A stretch of DNA of 11,196 nt from Cyclobacteriaceae bacterium. GTDB taxonomy: Bacteria; Bacteroidota; Bacteroidia; Cytophagales; Cyclobacteriaceae. Positions 4,543 through 11,196 of this stretch are shown piece by piece (within the stretch, counting starts at the first letter, position 1; every line of letters begins with the position of its first letter). The stretch spans positions 1 through 11,196 of the forward strand of contig JALOMY010000054.1 in assembly GCA_025455225.1 (NCBI GenBank), written 5' to 3'. The notes beneath the pieces were generated by a model. That model saw nothing but the letters and a program-made list of their open reading frames with translations, was not told the DNA's origin and did not search any database. The position numbers were made by a program, and so were the translations under genes.

Positions 4543-6411
4543 ATGAAATTATCTATTCACATAATTACTTTTCTATTCTGTCTTTCGTTGCAGGCACAAC
4601 ACCTGAACGACAGCACAGACCTTGAACCCTTCATGGATGGAGTTATCAATACGTTGCTCGTAGATGAACATATTGCAGGAGCAACACTGGCTATTGTGCA
4701 CGATGGAAAAATCATACTGAAGAAGGGATATGGTTATGCCGACTATGAACATCGTATACCGGTTGATCCTGACAAGTCCATGTTCCGGATTGGCTCCATC
4801 ACCAAAATGTTCGTCTGGACCAGCGTTATGAAACTTGTGGCGGAAGGGAAACTGGATCTCAATGCGGATATCAATACGTATCTGAAGGATTTTAAAGTAC
4901 CCGATGCTTACAATCAACCCCTGACCTTAACGCATCTGCTCACCCATACCCCGGGTTTTGAAGATCGTGTGCTGGGATTGTTTGCGCTCGATTCAACTTC
5001 GCTTCTTCCTCTGGGTGAAATTCTGGAGAAGGAAATGCCGGAACGCATTCGTCCTCCTTTTAAGCAGGCTTCCTATTCCAATCACGGTACGGGCATTGCG
5101 GCTTATATCGTTGAGCAGGTAACAGGAATACCGTTTTATGAATATGCCGAGCAGCAGTTTATCAAACCTCTTGAGATGGAATATACTTCCTTGCGACAAC
5201 CCCTGCCTGCGGCATTGAAAAAATACATGTCGAACGGGTATAAATACAGCAAGGAATTTGAGCGAATGAATTTTGAATACGTTCCGCTTTACCCGGTTGG
5301 AGCCGCCAGCGCATCAGCCAATGACATGACGCACTGGATGCTGGCCTATCTTCAACATGGACGGTACAACAATTACCAATTAATTGACAGTGCAACGCTT
5401 GTTCGCATGCGTAGCGAAGTTAAGAGGCATCATCCGCAGGTAAATCCGATGCTTCTGGGGTTCATGGACATCAGTATGAATGGTGTAAAAGTGTTCGGCC
5501 ACGGTGGCGATACGTTTTGGTTTCATTCCCTGATGGCGTTAATTCCAGATCATAACGTTGGTTTTTTTATTTCATTTAATACCAACACGGGCGGTGGTGC
5601 GTACGAGAAAGCTTTTCGGTCATTTATGAATCGGTATTTTCCTGATTCGACCGCATGGGAGAAACCAATTGATGTTACACCGGAGTGGCTTAATAAATTT
5701 TCTGGTGAATATGAGATAAACCGGTACCCGCATTCAGACATCACTAAAATTTCATCGTTGTTTGGACGTATCTCGGTTACGGTTTCAGACCATAAGCTGG
5801 CTGTATCATCTCCGCAGGAAACAAAATATTTTGTTCCCATTGACAGTACAACGTTCCGCGAAGAATTTTCCAATGAGAAACTGGCTTTTGAGCTGGATGG
5901 TTCCGGAAACGTAATACATGCCTATGACCGGTTGTTTGCCATTTTTGCATTCGATAAGGTTTCTTTTATCAAAGCTGCACAAACACATACCCTGGTTTTT
6001 GCAGTGGTGATGATCGTTGCGCTGTTTACAGTTTTGTACTGGCCGTTTGTTGCATTGGCGCGGAAAAATTATGTACGCGGATCACGGACTAAACAACCGC
6101 TTTCATTTCCTTCACGCCTTATTGCCTGGATGAATTATTTTTTAGTGCTTGTCTTTATTACAGGCTTGATTTCTTCCCTGGGTGAACCTGAAGATTTGGT
6201 TTATGGGATATCGGGTTCACTAAAGGCATTATTGGTCATTCCGATTATTCTCATCTTTACTACGGTTGGAATGATCATCGCCTGGATTGGAATTGTTCAG
6301 CATAAAACGTACGCTGTGCGGAGCCGCATCTTTTACGCTCTGTTATGCCTGGTAAGCCTGGTAGCTTTATGGCAATTGAATTATTGGAACCTTATTGGAT
6401 TTAATTATTAA
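4543..6411 (+). CDS. Exported serine hydrolase (beta-lactamase / class C PBP fold) with C-terminal membrane domain
   Basis: The 622-residue protein starts with a signal peptide (about 1-18, MKLSIHIITFLFCLSLQA). The catalytic domain (about 25-370) has all three marks of the serine beta-lactamase / penicillin-binding fold: the SxxK nucleophile motif SITK (85-88), the YxN motif as YSN (178-180), and HGG (320-322) in place of the KTG triad. 'LLTHTPGF' (132-139) is also typical of the class C / esterase EstB / AmpH-like branch. A linker domain (about 380-470) follows, then four hydrophobic segments near 482-504, 528-548, 560-583 and 595-613. The catalytic part should face the periplasm. Families with HGG include D-aminopeptidases, peptidoglycan endopeptidases, esterases and few true beta-lactamases, so resistance should not be assumed. 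It is flanked by the terminator at 4347-4381 and the DUF2177 gene. No clear Shine-Dalgarno precedes the ATG, and the substrate cannot be told. Confidence 0.9.
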   Translation: MKLSIHIITFLFCLSLQAQHLNDSTDLEPFMDGVINTLLVDEHIAGATLAIVHDGKIILKKGYGYADYEHRIPVDPDKSMFRIGSITKMFVWTSVMKLVAEGKLDLNADINTYLKDFKVPDAYNQPLTLTHLLTHTPGFEDRVLGLFALDSTSLLPLGEILEKEMPERIRPPFKQASYSNHGTGIAAYIVEQVTGIPFYEYAEQQFIKPLEMEYTSLRQPLPAALKKYMSNGYKYSKEFERMNFEYVPLYPVGAASASANDMTHWMLAYLQHGRYNNYQLIDSATLVRMRSEVKRHHPQVNPMLLGFMDISMNGVKVFGHGGDTFWFHSLMALIPDHNVGFFISFNTNTGGGAYEKAFRSFMNRYFPDSTAWEKPIDVTPEWLNKFSGEYEINRYPHSDITKISSLFGRISVTVSDHKLAVSSPQETKYFVPIDSTTFREEFSNEKLAFELDGSGNVIHAYDRLFAIFAFDKVSFIKAAQTHTLVFAVVMIVALFTVLYWPFVALARKNYVRGSRTKQPLSFPSRLIAWMNYFLVLVFITGLISSLGEPEDLVYGISGSLKALLVIPIILIFTTVGMIIAWIGIVQHKTYAVRSRIFYALLCLVSLVALWQLNYWNLIGFNY

Positions 6412-6430
6412 TTCTTAAGGTATTGATTCG

Positions 6431-6442
6431 GAATACGTATTC
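6431..6442. repeat. Perfect 12-bp palindrome upstream of the DUF2177 gene
   Basis: GAATACGTATTC is self-complementary and lies in the gap between the serine hydrolase and the DUF2177/DUF1295 pair, about 90 nt before the chosen start. It could be an operator for that pair; there is no independent support. Confidence 0.3.
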
Positions 6443-6530
6443 AGTTAGTGTTTTTAGGATTTAATCAAATCAGGAAGGAAACAAGTTCGATGTGGAGGTG
6501 TTATACAGAAACGTCAAACAGTCCTTATTT

Positions 6531-6929
6531 ATGTTTTTCAAACTTTATGCCATCGCCTTACCGGTATTCTTTGCTCTGGACATGATCTGGTTGGGCTTAC
6601 TGGCCCGCGATTTTTACAAGAACCAGATCGGATTTCTGATGAAACCCGATGTTAACTGGACCGCTGCTATCATTTTCTATTTATTATTCCTGGCCGGTTT
6701 GGTGTTGTTTGTAATCGAACCCGCTTTTACTAAGAAAGAGTGGACGCGCGCTTTGTGGACGGGGGCATTTTTTGGGATGATTACCTATGCAACCTACGAT
6801 CTGACTAATCTTGCAACGTTGAAGGACTGGCCGTTAAAAATGGTTATTGTCGATATGATCTGGGGTACCGTATTGGCTGCCGGTGTAAGCCTGGTAACCT
6901 ACTTCGTGGCGGTGAAACTGGGCCTATGA
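6531..6929 (+). CDS. DUF2177 family membrane protein
   Basis: From the ATG at 6531 the product is 132 residues and begins 'MFFKLYAIALPVFFALDMIWLG', the usual family opening. A Lys/Asp-poor core with about four membrane segments follows, and the conserved block 'GMITYATYDLTNLATLKDWP' and 'VDMIWGT' mark DUF2177. The biochemical role is not established. An in-frame GTG at 6492 preceded by GGAAGGA (about 6473-6479) would add 13 polar residues; the family-like length and opening favour 6531, but the ribosome-site evidence leaves 6492 possible. The stop TGA overlaps the ATG of the next gene (ATGA), indicating translational coupling with the DUF1295 protein. In other bacteria, as I recall, DUF2177 and DUF1295 genes occur together in clusters with cyclopropane-fatty-acid-synthase-like genes, which hints at membrane lipid modification; no such partner lies in this window. 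Confidence 0.88.
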   Translation: MFFKLYAIALPVFFALDMIWLGLLARDFYKNQIGFLMKPDVNWTAAIIFYLLFLAGLVLFVIEPAFTKKEWTRALWTGAFFGMITYATYDLTNLATLKDWPLKMVIVDMIWGTVLAAGVSLVTYFVAVKLGL

Positions 6930-7687
6930 ATTCTTTTCTTTTCATAGTGTGGATTGTGCTGTTGTACATGTCAGGCTGGTACCTGGTAAGCCTAATGCTC
7001 AGGCGAAATGATGTTGCTGATATAGCCTGGGGACTTGGCTTTGTACTTATTGCCTGGGTTGCTTTTTGGATCGCTCATCAACCACCTCAGGCGCTTGTCG
7101 CCAATATATTAGTCACCCTTTGGGGATTGCGGTTAAGCTGGCATATCTATCATCGAAACAAGGGTAAGTCTGAAGATTTCCGTTACCACCAGTGGAGAAT
7201 GGAATGGAAAAATATTTATCTGCGCAGCTTTCTTCAGGTTTTCATGCTTCAGGGGTTTTTCATGTATCTGGTTGCCTTACCGCTAATGGCAATTAATTTT
7301 TCAGAATCACAGGAATTTCATTGGCTCCATGTGGCCGGAATTATTTTATGGCTGCTCGGATTTTTGTTTGAAAGTGTGGGTGATTATCAGTTAAGGAAAT
7401 TCAAAGCCAACCCGGTAAACAAAGGAAAAATTATGAAATCGGGTTTGTGGAAATACACAAGGCACCCGAATTATTTCGGTGATGCTCTGCAGTGGTGGGC
7501 TATAGGTTTAATTGCCCTGGCTTATCCCAACGGCTGGCTTGCTTTAATTGGGCCATTAACAATGACGTATCTTCTTCGCTATGTCTCCGGTGTTCCCATG
7601 CTCGAACGAAAGTATAAGGGCAATGCTGAGTTTGAATTATATGCTCAAAAGACATCACCTTTTTTTCCGCTGCCTCCGAAAAATTAA
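6926..7687 (+). CDS. DUF1295 / steroid 5-alpha-reductase-like membrane protein
   Basis: The 253-residue protein has about six hydrophobic segments. It carries the C-terminal signature of the 5-alpha-reductase / isoprenylcysteine methyltransferase-like superfamily, GLWKYTRHPNYFGD (173-186), followed by 'QWWAIGL' and a final 'PMLERKY' block, as in DUF1295 proteins. An N-terminal 'DVADIAWGLGF' and a 'LWGLRLSWHIYHRN' stretch are also typical. The superfamily includes NADPH-dependent reductases and methyltransferases acting on lipophilic substrates at the membrane; the RHPNY region is part of the cofactor-binding area in known members. The actual substrate is unknown. The start ATG overlaps the upstream stop by 4 nt, so expression is coupled to DUF2177. 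The gene ends 8 nt before the convergent permease gene, and no hairpin terminator is visible between them. Confidence 0.9.
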   Translation: MNSFLFIVWIVLLYMSGWYLVSLMLRRNDVADIAWGLGFVLIAWVAFWIAHQPPQALVANILVTLWGLRLSWHIYHRNKGKSEDFRYHQWRMEWKNIYLRSFLQVFMLQGFFMYLVALPLMAINFSESQEFHWLHVAGIILWLLGFLFESVGDYQLRKFKANPVNKGKIMKSGLWKYTRHPNYFGDALQWWAIGLIALAYPNGWLALIGPLTMTYLLRYVSGVPMLERKYKGNAEFELYAQKTSPFFPLPPKN

Positions 7688-7695
7688 TATTCCGG

Positions 7696-9009
7696 TTACC
7701 CAACAAACAATTGCAACACCAACACCCCAATTAACCCCAGGATGGAGATGATGGACTCCATGGTGGTCCAGCTTAAAAAAGTCTGTTTCAGTGTTAGACC
7801 AAAGAATTCCTTGAACATCCAAAATCCGGTATCGTTTATGTGCGAACAGAAAACACTTCCGGCACCGACTGAAAGCACAAGTAATTCAGGAGATACCGTA
7901 CCACTGAGGGCTAATGGTGAAACAATACCGGCCGCTGTGAGACCGGCTACGGTAGCTGACCCGATGGTAACCCGAAGCAAGGCCGTAATGATCCACGCAA
8001 ATACAAGCGGGTTAATTTGCCATTGACTGCTGAAGGCGGTAATGTAATTGGCAGTACCGCTGTCGATTAATACCTGCTTCAAAACACCACCAGCGGTAAT
8101 GATCATCAGAATCATGGCAATATTGGTAACCCCTTCACCCATCCATTTCATAATGGTTGGCATGACTTCGCCTCGTTTCAATCCGAAGAAATAAATAGCC
8201 AGTAATACAGCGATTAATAAGGCAACGGTAGGATCGCCAATAAACAAGACAACCTTGGTCCAGGCAGTACCGGCTTTGAAGAAGTTAGCGGTAACTACGG
8301 CCAGGCTTATCAGGATTACCGGAAGAAGCGCGATGAGGAGACTTGAAGCAGCAGACGGGGGATTGTCAGGTTTGATGACTTCCTGCGAAGATTGGATGGC
8401 TGTTGTTGCTCCGATCTTTTTCATCATTTTACCGAGGAAGGGACCGGCAATTACCGCAATAGGTATAACTAAAATCAATCCATAGATCAATGTAAGGCCC
8501 ATATCGGCCTGAAGTACGTTCACCAAAACTACAGGACCGGGGTGGGGAGGAAGAAAGCAATGCGTTACCGACAACGATGCCGCCATGGGAATGGCAATGT
8601 AGAGAAGAGGCAATTTTGTTTCACGGGCAACAGAAAACACCAAGGGCACAAGAATGATGAAGCCTGCATTATAATAAAGTGGAATACCCACCAGGAAAGC
8701 GGTTATTAAAACCGCCCATTGAACATGGCGTTCTCCAAATAGGCGAATCAGGGTTGTTGTGATTTGATGGACGGCTCCGCTGCTCTCCAGTAATTTTCCC
8801 AGGATGGCTCCCAGAACAAGGATTAACACCAAACCACCAAGTGTGCTGCCAACACCTTTTTCGATCGAGCTAACCAGGGCTGCGGGTTCCATCCCAAGGA
8901 ACAATCCGATTAAAAGGGATACGATCAGCAAGGATAGGAACGGGCTTATTTTTTTATAGGTCAGATAGACCTGTAAGGCTACGCCCAAAGCAATGATGAT
9001 CAATGGCAT
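7696..9009 (-). CDS. gntP: GntP-family permease (gluconate/sugar-acid:H+ symporter type)
   Basis: The 437-residue product is strongly hydrophobic over its whole length, with about 12-14 membrane segments, and matches the GntP family in length. The key block is 'GIPLYYNAGFIILVPLVF' (108-125) followed by 'AIPMAASLSVTHCFLPPHPGP' (about 139-159); the PPHPGP motif is a family hallmark. The C-terminal half has 'TVAGLTAAGIVSP' and 'GSVFCSHINDTGFW', also typical. Family members import gluconate, fructuronate, glycerate or related acids with protons. The symbol marks the family, not proven gluconate transport. The gene runs divergently from xylB across 115 nt, suggesting a shared control region and a role in the same sugar or sugar-acid diet. 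ATG at 9009 opens with 'MPLIIIALGV', and no Shine-Dalgarno is obvious. Confidence 0.88.
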   Translation of the reverse strand: MPLIIIALGVALQVYLTYKKISPFLSLLIVSLLIGLFLGMEPAALVSSIEKGVGSTLGGLVLILVLGAILGKLLESSGAVHQITTTLIRLFGERHVQWAVLITAFLVGIPLYYNAGFIILVPLVFSVARETKLPLLYIAIPMAASLSVTHCFLPPHPGPVVLVNVLQADMGLTLIYGLILVIPIAVIAGPFLGKMMKKIGATTAIQSSQEVIKPDNPPSAASSLLIALLPVILISLAVVTANFFKAGTAWTKVVLFIGDPTVALLIAVLLAIYFFGLKRGEVMPTIMKWMGEGVTNIAMILMIITAGGVLKQVLIDSGTANYITAFSSQWQINPLVFAWIITALLRVTIGSATVAGLTAAGIVSPLALSGTVSPELLVLSVGAGSVFCSHINDTGFWMFKEFFGLTLKQTFLSWTTMESIISILGLIGVLVLQLFVG

Positions 9010-9124
9010 GGTTTGAATTTACATTTTTTTACCGCGTCTGGAATTTTATGTTATTTCCTCCGATTAAATAACTGCAGAATTCAGTTGTATTCCTACATTT
9101 AAGATACATTCGCAAGGATTCAAC
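9010..9124. promoter_or_regulatory. Divergent gntP/xylB control region
   Basis: These 115 nt must hold the promoters of both the permease and the xylBA transcript. A Shine-Dalgarno-like AAGGA (9114-9118) stands 6 nt before the xylB ATG, the clearest ribosome site in the window. TACATTTA (near 9093-9100) resembles the -7 box, but no TTTG partner is seen at the right distance. No clear operator was recognised. Confidence 0.45.
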
Positions 9125-10636
9125 ATGCCGAAGTTTTTATTAGGTATCGACCTCGGAAGTTCTTCCGTAAAAGCAACATTCCTGGATGCTGATACCGGAA
9201 GAGTGGCTGGTCATTCGTCATCACCGGTATCTGAAATGGAAATCAGCAGCCCGCATACAGGTTGGGCTGAACAAAACCCGGAGCTGTGGTGGTCGAATGC
9301 CGTGCAAGCTGTTCGTTCATCCATGATTCAAGCCAACTGCAAACCCGATGACGTATTGGCCATTGGTATTGCCTATCAAATGCACGGACTGGTTCTGGTC
9401 GATAAAAACCACGATGTATTAAGACCTTCCATTATCTGGTGTGATAGCCGGGCTGTTTCAATTGGTGACCTCGCGTTTGAAAAGCTTGGTAAAGAATATT
9501 GCCTGAGTCATTTGCTGAATTCACCGGGCAATTTTACAGCATCTAAATTAAAGTGGGTTCAGGAGCATGAACCCTCTGTATACGACCGCATCCATAAAGT
9601 CATGTTACCGGGCGACTACCTGGCCATGCGATTAACCGGGGAGATTGCCACTACGGTGCCTGGATTATCGGAAGGAATCATGTGGGATTTTATTGAACAA
9701 CAATTGCCACGGTCTTTATTCGAATACTATCAATTAGATCAACAATTGGTGGCGACCATTGTTCCTACATTTTCAGTACAGGGAAGGTTAACAAACGAAG
9801 CTGCTCAGATCCTGGGTTTGAAGGCAGGTATTCCGGTAAGTTACCGGGCAGGCGATCAGCCCAACAATGCCTTCTCCTTAAATGCCCTCCATCCGGGTGA
9901 AGTGGCTGCAACAGCCGGAACTTCCGGAGTCATATATGGAATCGTTGACCGGCCAACAGCCGATCAACAATCGAGGGTAAATACATTTGTTCATTTGAAT
10001 CATACAGAAACGCGTCAACGCTACGGTGTACTGTTGTGCGTAAACGGAACCGGGATTATGAACAGCTGGTTACGCAAACTCCTATCGGCAAATCATAATT
10101 CCATCGATTATGCCCGATTGAATGAATTGGCCGGGCAAGTCTCCATAGGTTCCGAACATTTGCTTGTATTACCTTTTGGTAACGGGGCAGAGCGAATGTT
10201 AAACAACAAAAATGTCGGTGCAAGTTTGCACGGACTTGATTTAAACCGTCATACACGTTCCCATCTAAGCCGGGCCGTGCAGGAAGGTATTGTATATGCA
10301 CTTGGATATGGTTTCGAAATAATGAACGGACTGGGTATTCAATCGAACGTAATCCGTGCCGGGCAAGCCAATATGTTTCTTAGTGAAATATTCTGCGATG
10401 CTTTTGTGAATGTTACCGGGGCAGAGCTGGAGTTATACAACACCGATGGATCGCAAGGCGCTGCTCGCGGGGCCGGTGTTGGCATCGGCTATTATGCTTC
10501 ACCTGACGAAGCATTTACCAGCCTTGCCTGCATTAAGCAATTTGCTCCGGATTCCCGGAAACAGAGTCAATACCATGAATTCTTTAGCACGTGGAAATCA
10601 ATTCTTAATCATCAGTTAAAACTTTCAGCCATTTAA
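9125..10636 (+). CDS. xylB: Xylulokinase (FGGY carbohydrate kinase)
   Basis: XylB phosphorylates D-xylulose with ATP to D-xylulose 5-phosphate in the cytoplasm. The 503-residue protein has the FGGY layout: the N-terminal phosphate loop GIDLGSSS (7-14), 'GWAEQNPELWW' (46-56), the substrate motif 'YQMHGL' (84-89), 'PSIIWCDSR' (101-109), 'LPGDYLAMRLTGE' (161-173), the catalytic Asp244 in 'YRAGDQPNNAFSL', and the nucleotide-binding 'AATAGTSGVIYG' (261-272). MHGL and WCDSR separate it from glycerol kinases. The 'AGDQPNNA' form of the catalytic loop differs from the 'GDNAAGA' form of E. coli XylB and, to my memory, is usual in Bacteroidota. The ATG at 9125 is preceded by AAGGA at good spacing. xylA follows 6 nt after the stop, so both are surely one operon, in the order xylB-xylA. 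Confidence 0.94.
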   Translation: MPKFLLGIDLGSSSVKATFLDADTGRVAGHSSSPVSEMEISSPHTGWAEQNPELWWSNAVQAVRSSMIQANCKPDDVLAIGIAYQMHGLVLVDKNHDVLRPSIIWCDSRAVSIGDLAFEKLGKEYCLSHLLNSPGNFTASKLKWVQEHEPSVYDRIHKVMLPGDYLAMRLTGEIATTVPGLSEGIMWDFIEQQLPRSLFEYYQLDQQLVATIVPTFSVQGRLTNEAAQILGLKAGIPVSYRAGDQPNNAFSLNALHPGEVAATAGTSGVIYGIVDRPTADQQSRVNTFVHLNHTETRQRYGVLLCVNGTGIMNSWLRKLLSANHNSIDYARLNELAGQVSIGSEHLLVLPFGNGAERMLNNKNVGASLHGLDLNRHTRSHLSRAVQEGIVYALGYGFEIMNGLGIQSNVIRAGQANMFLSEIFCDAFVNVTGAELELYNTDGSQGAARGAGVGIGYYASPDEAFTSLACIKQFAPDSRKQSQYHEFFSTWKSILNHQLKLSAI

Positions 10637-10642
10637 ATTTTT

Positions 10643-11196
10643 ATGAAGACATCAAAAGCTCAATACTTTCCCAACATTCCGGTAATTCCATTTGAAGGGC
10701 CGAAATCGAAAAATCCATTGGCGTTTAAATATTATGATGCCAAACGAAAAGTCGGCAAGAAGACCATGGCAGAACATTTACGGTTTGCTGTTGCTTACTG
10801 GCACACCTTCTGTGGAACGGGTGGAGATCCTTTTGGTCCCGGAACTAAAAACTTTCCATGGAACAGATCGTCTGACGCAGTGCAACGAGGCCTTGATAAA
10901 ATGGATGCTGCTTTTGAACTCATTCAGAAACTGGGTATTCAATTTTACTGCTTTCATGATTACGACCTGGTGGATGAAGCACCTACGCTGAAAGAATCGG
11001 AAGCTAGATTGAAAAGGATGGTAGATTATGCCCAGCAGAAACAAAGACAAACCGGAATTAAACTATTGTGGGGAACGGCCAATCTGTTTTCCCATCCGCG
11101 GTACATGAACGGGGCTGCAACAAATCCTGATTTTAATGTGGTTTGCTGGGCCGGAGCTCAAGTTAAAAATGCACTTGATGCAACCATTGCCCTTGG
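10643..11196 (+). CDS. xylA: Xylose isomerase, N-terminal part (continues beyond window)
   Basis: XylA interconverts D-xylose and D-xylulose, the step before XylB. The frame is open from the ATG at 10643 to the window edge, giving 184 codons of an enzyme normally about 440 residues. The opening 'YFPNIPVIPFEGPKSKNPLAFKYYD' region and 'HLRFAVAYWHTFCGTGGDPFG' (about 45-65) are those of class II xylose isomerases, which have the longer N-terminus. The catalytic His105 and Asp108 are present in 'YCFHDYDL', and 'LLWGTANLFSHPRYMNGAATNPD' (141-163) carries the active-site Trp and the family signature. The metal-binding residues lie beyond the window. The short 6-nt gap to xylB implies co-transcription. 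Confidence 0.96.
   Translation, partial: MKTSKAQYFPNIPVIPFEGPKSKNPLAFKYYDAKRKVGKKTMAEHLRFAVAYWHTFCGTGGDPFGPGTKNFPWNRSSDAVQRGLDKMDAAFELIQKLGIQFYCFHDYDLVDEAPTLKESEARLKRMVDYAQQKQRQTGIKLLWGTANLFSHPRYMNGAATNPDFNVVCWAGAQVKNALDATIAL

Noticed and set aside
7742..8485. + strand open frames within the permease gene
   Set aside because: They are shadows of the GntP-family gene on the other strand.

Overview
The window looks like a chromosomal segment of a Bacteroidota bacterium, probably of the Cytophagales type. The reasons are the Calx-beta-like surface protein, the loose lipobox of the lipoprotein, mostly absent Shine-Dalgarno sequences, a TTTG/TAnnTTTG promoter before the tRNA gene, and the residue pattern of the xylulokinase. 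This placement is inference from family resemblance; no database was searched.

Layout. Position 2-1234 is the 3' part of a large Calx-beta-type repeat protein. Two small genes follow on the + strand: a two-repeat DUF1508 (YegP-like) protein at 1502-1837 and a DUF937-like protein at 1880-2320, closed by a strong hairpin terminator. Position 2538-2984 on the - strand is the most interesting part. A serine tRNA gene (anticodon CGA) is followed directly by a 346-bp unit (2551-2896) that holds one small GIY-YIG nuclease gene. The unit ends in perfect 10-bp inverted repeats and lies between perfect 13-bp direct repeats of the tRNA 3' end, so it looks like a miniature mobile element inserted in the 3' end of a tRNA gene. 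The insertion also appears to supply the last two bases of the encoded CCA tail.

After a short promoter region, position 3233-4321 encodes a surface lipoprotein with two domains joined by an (Asp-Asp-Gly-Gly-Gly)8 linker, closed by another hairpin terminator. Position 4543-6411 is an exported serine hydrolase of the beta-lactamase/class C PBP fold with a C-terminal membrane domain. Positions 6531-6929 and 6926-7687 are a translationally coupled pair of membrane proteins (DUF2177 and DUF1295/steroid 5-alpha-reductase-like), possibly acting on membrane lipids.

The right end is a sugar-acid/pentose locus. A GntP-family permease (7696-9009, - strand) is divergent from xylB (9125-10636), which is followed after 6 nt by xylA (10643 to the window edge, incomplete). 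XylA converts D-xylose to D-xylulose and XylB phosphorylates it to enter the pentose phosphate pathway. The permease may bring in a sugar acid or a related substrate, but its cargo cannot be read from the sequence. No rRNA, CRISPR array, classical insertion sequence or riboswitch was recognised.
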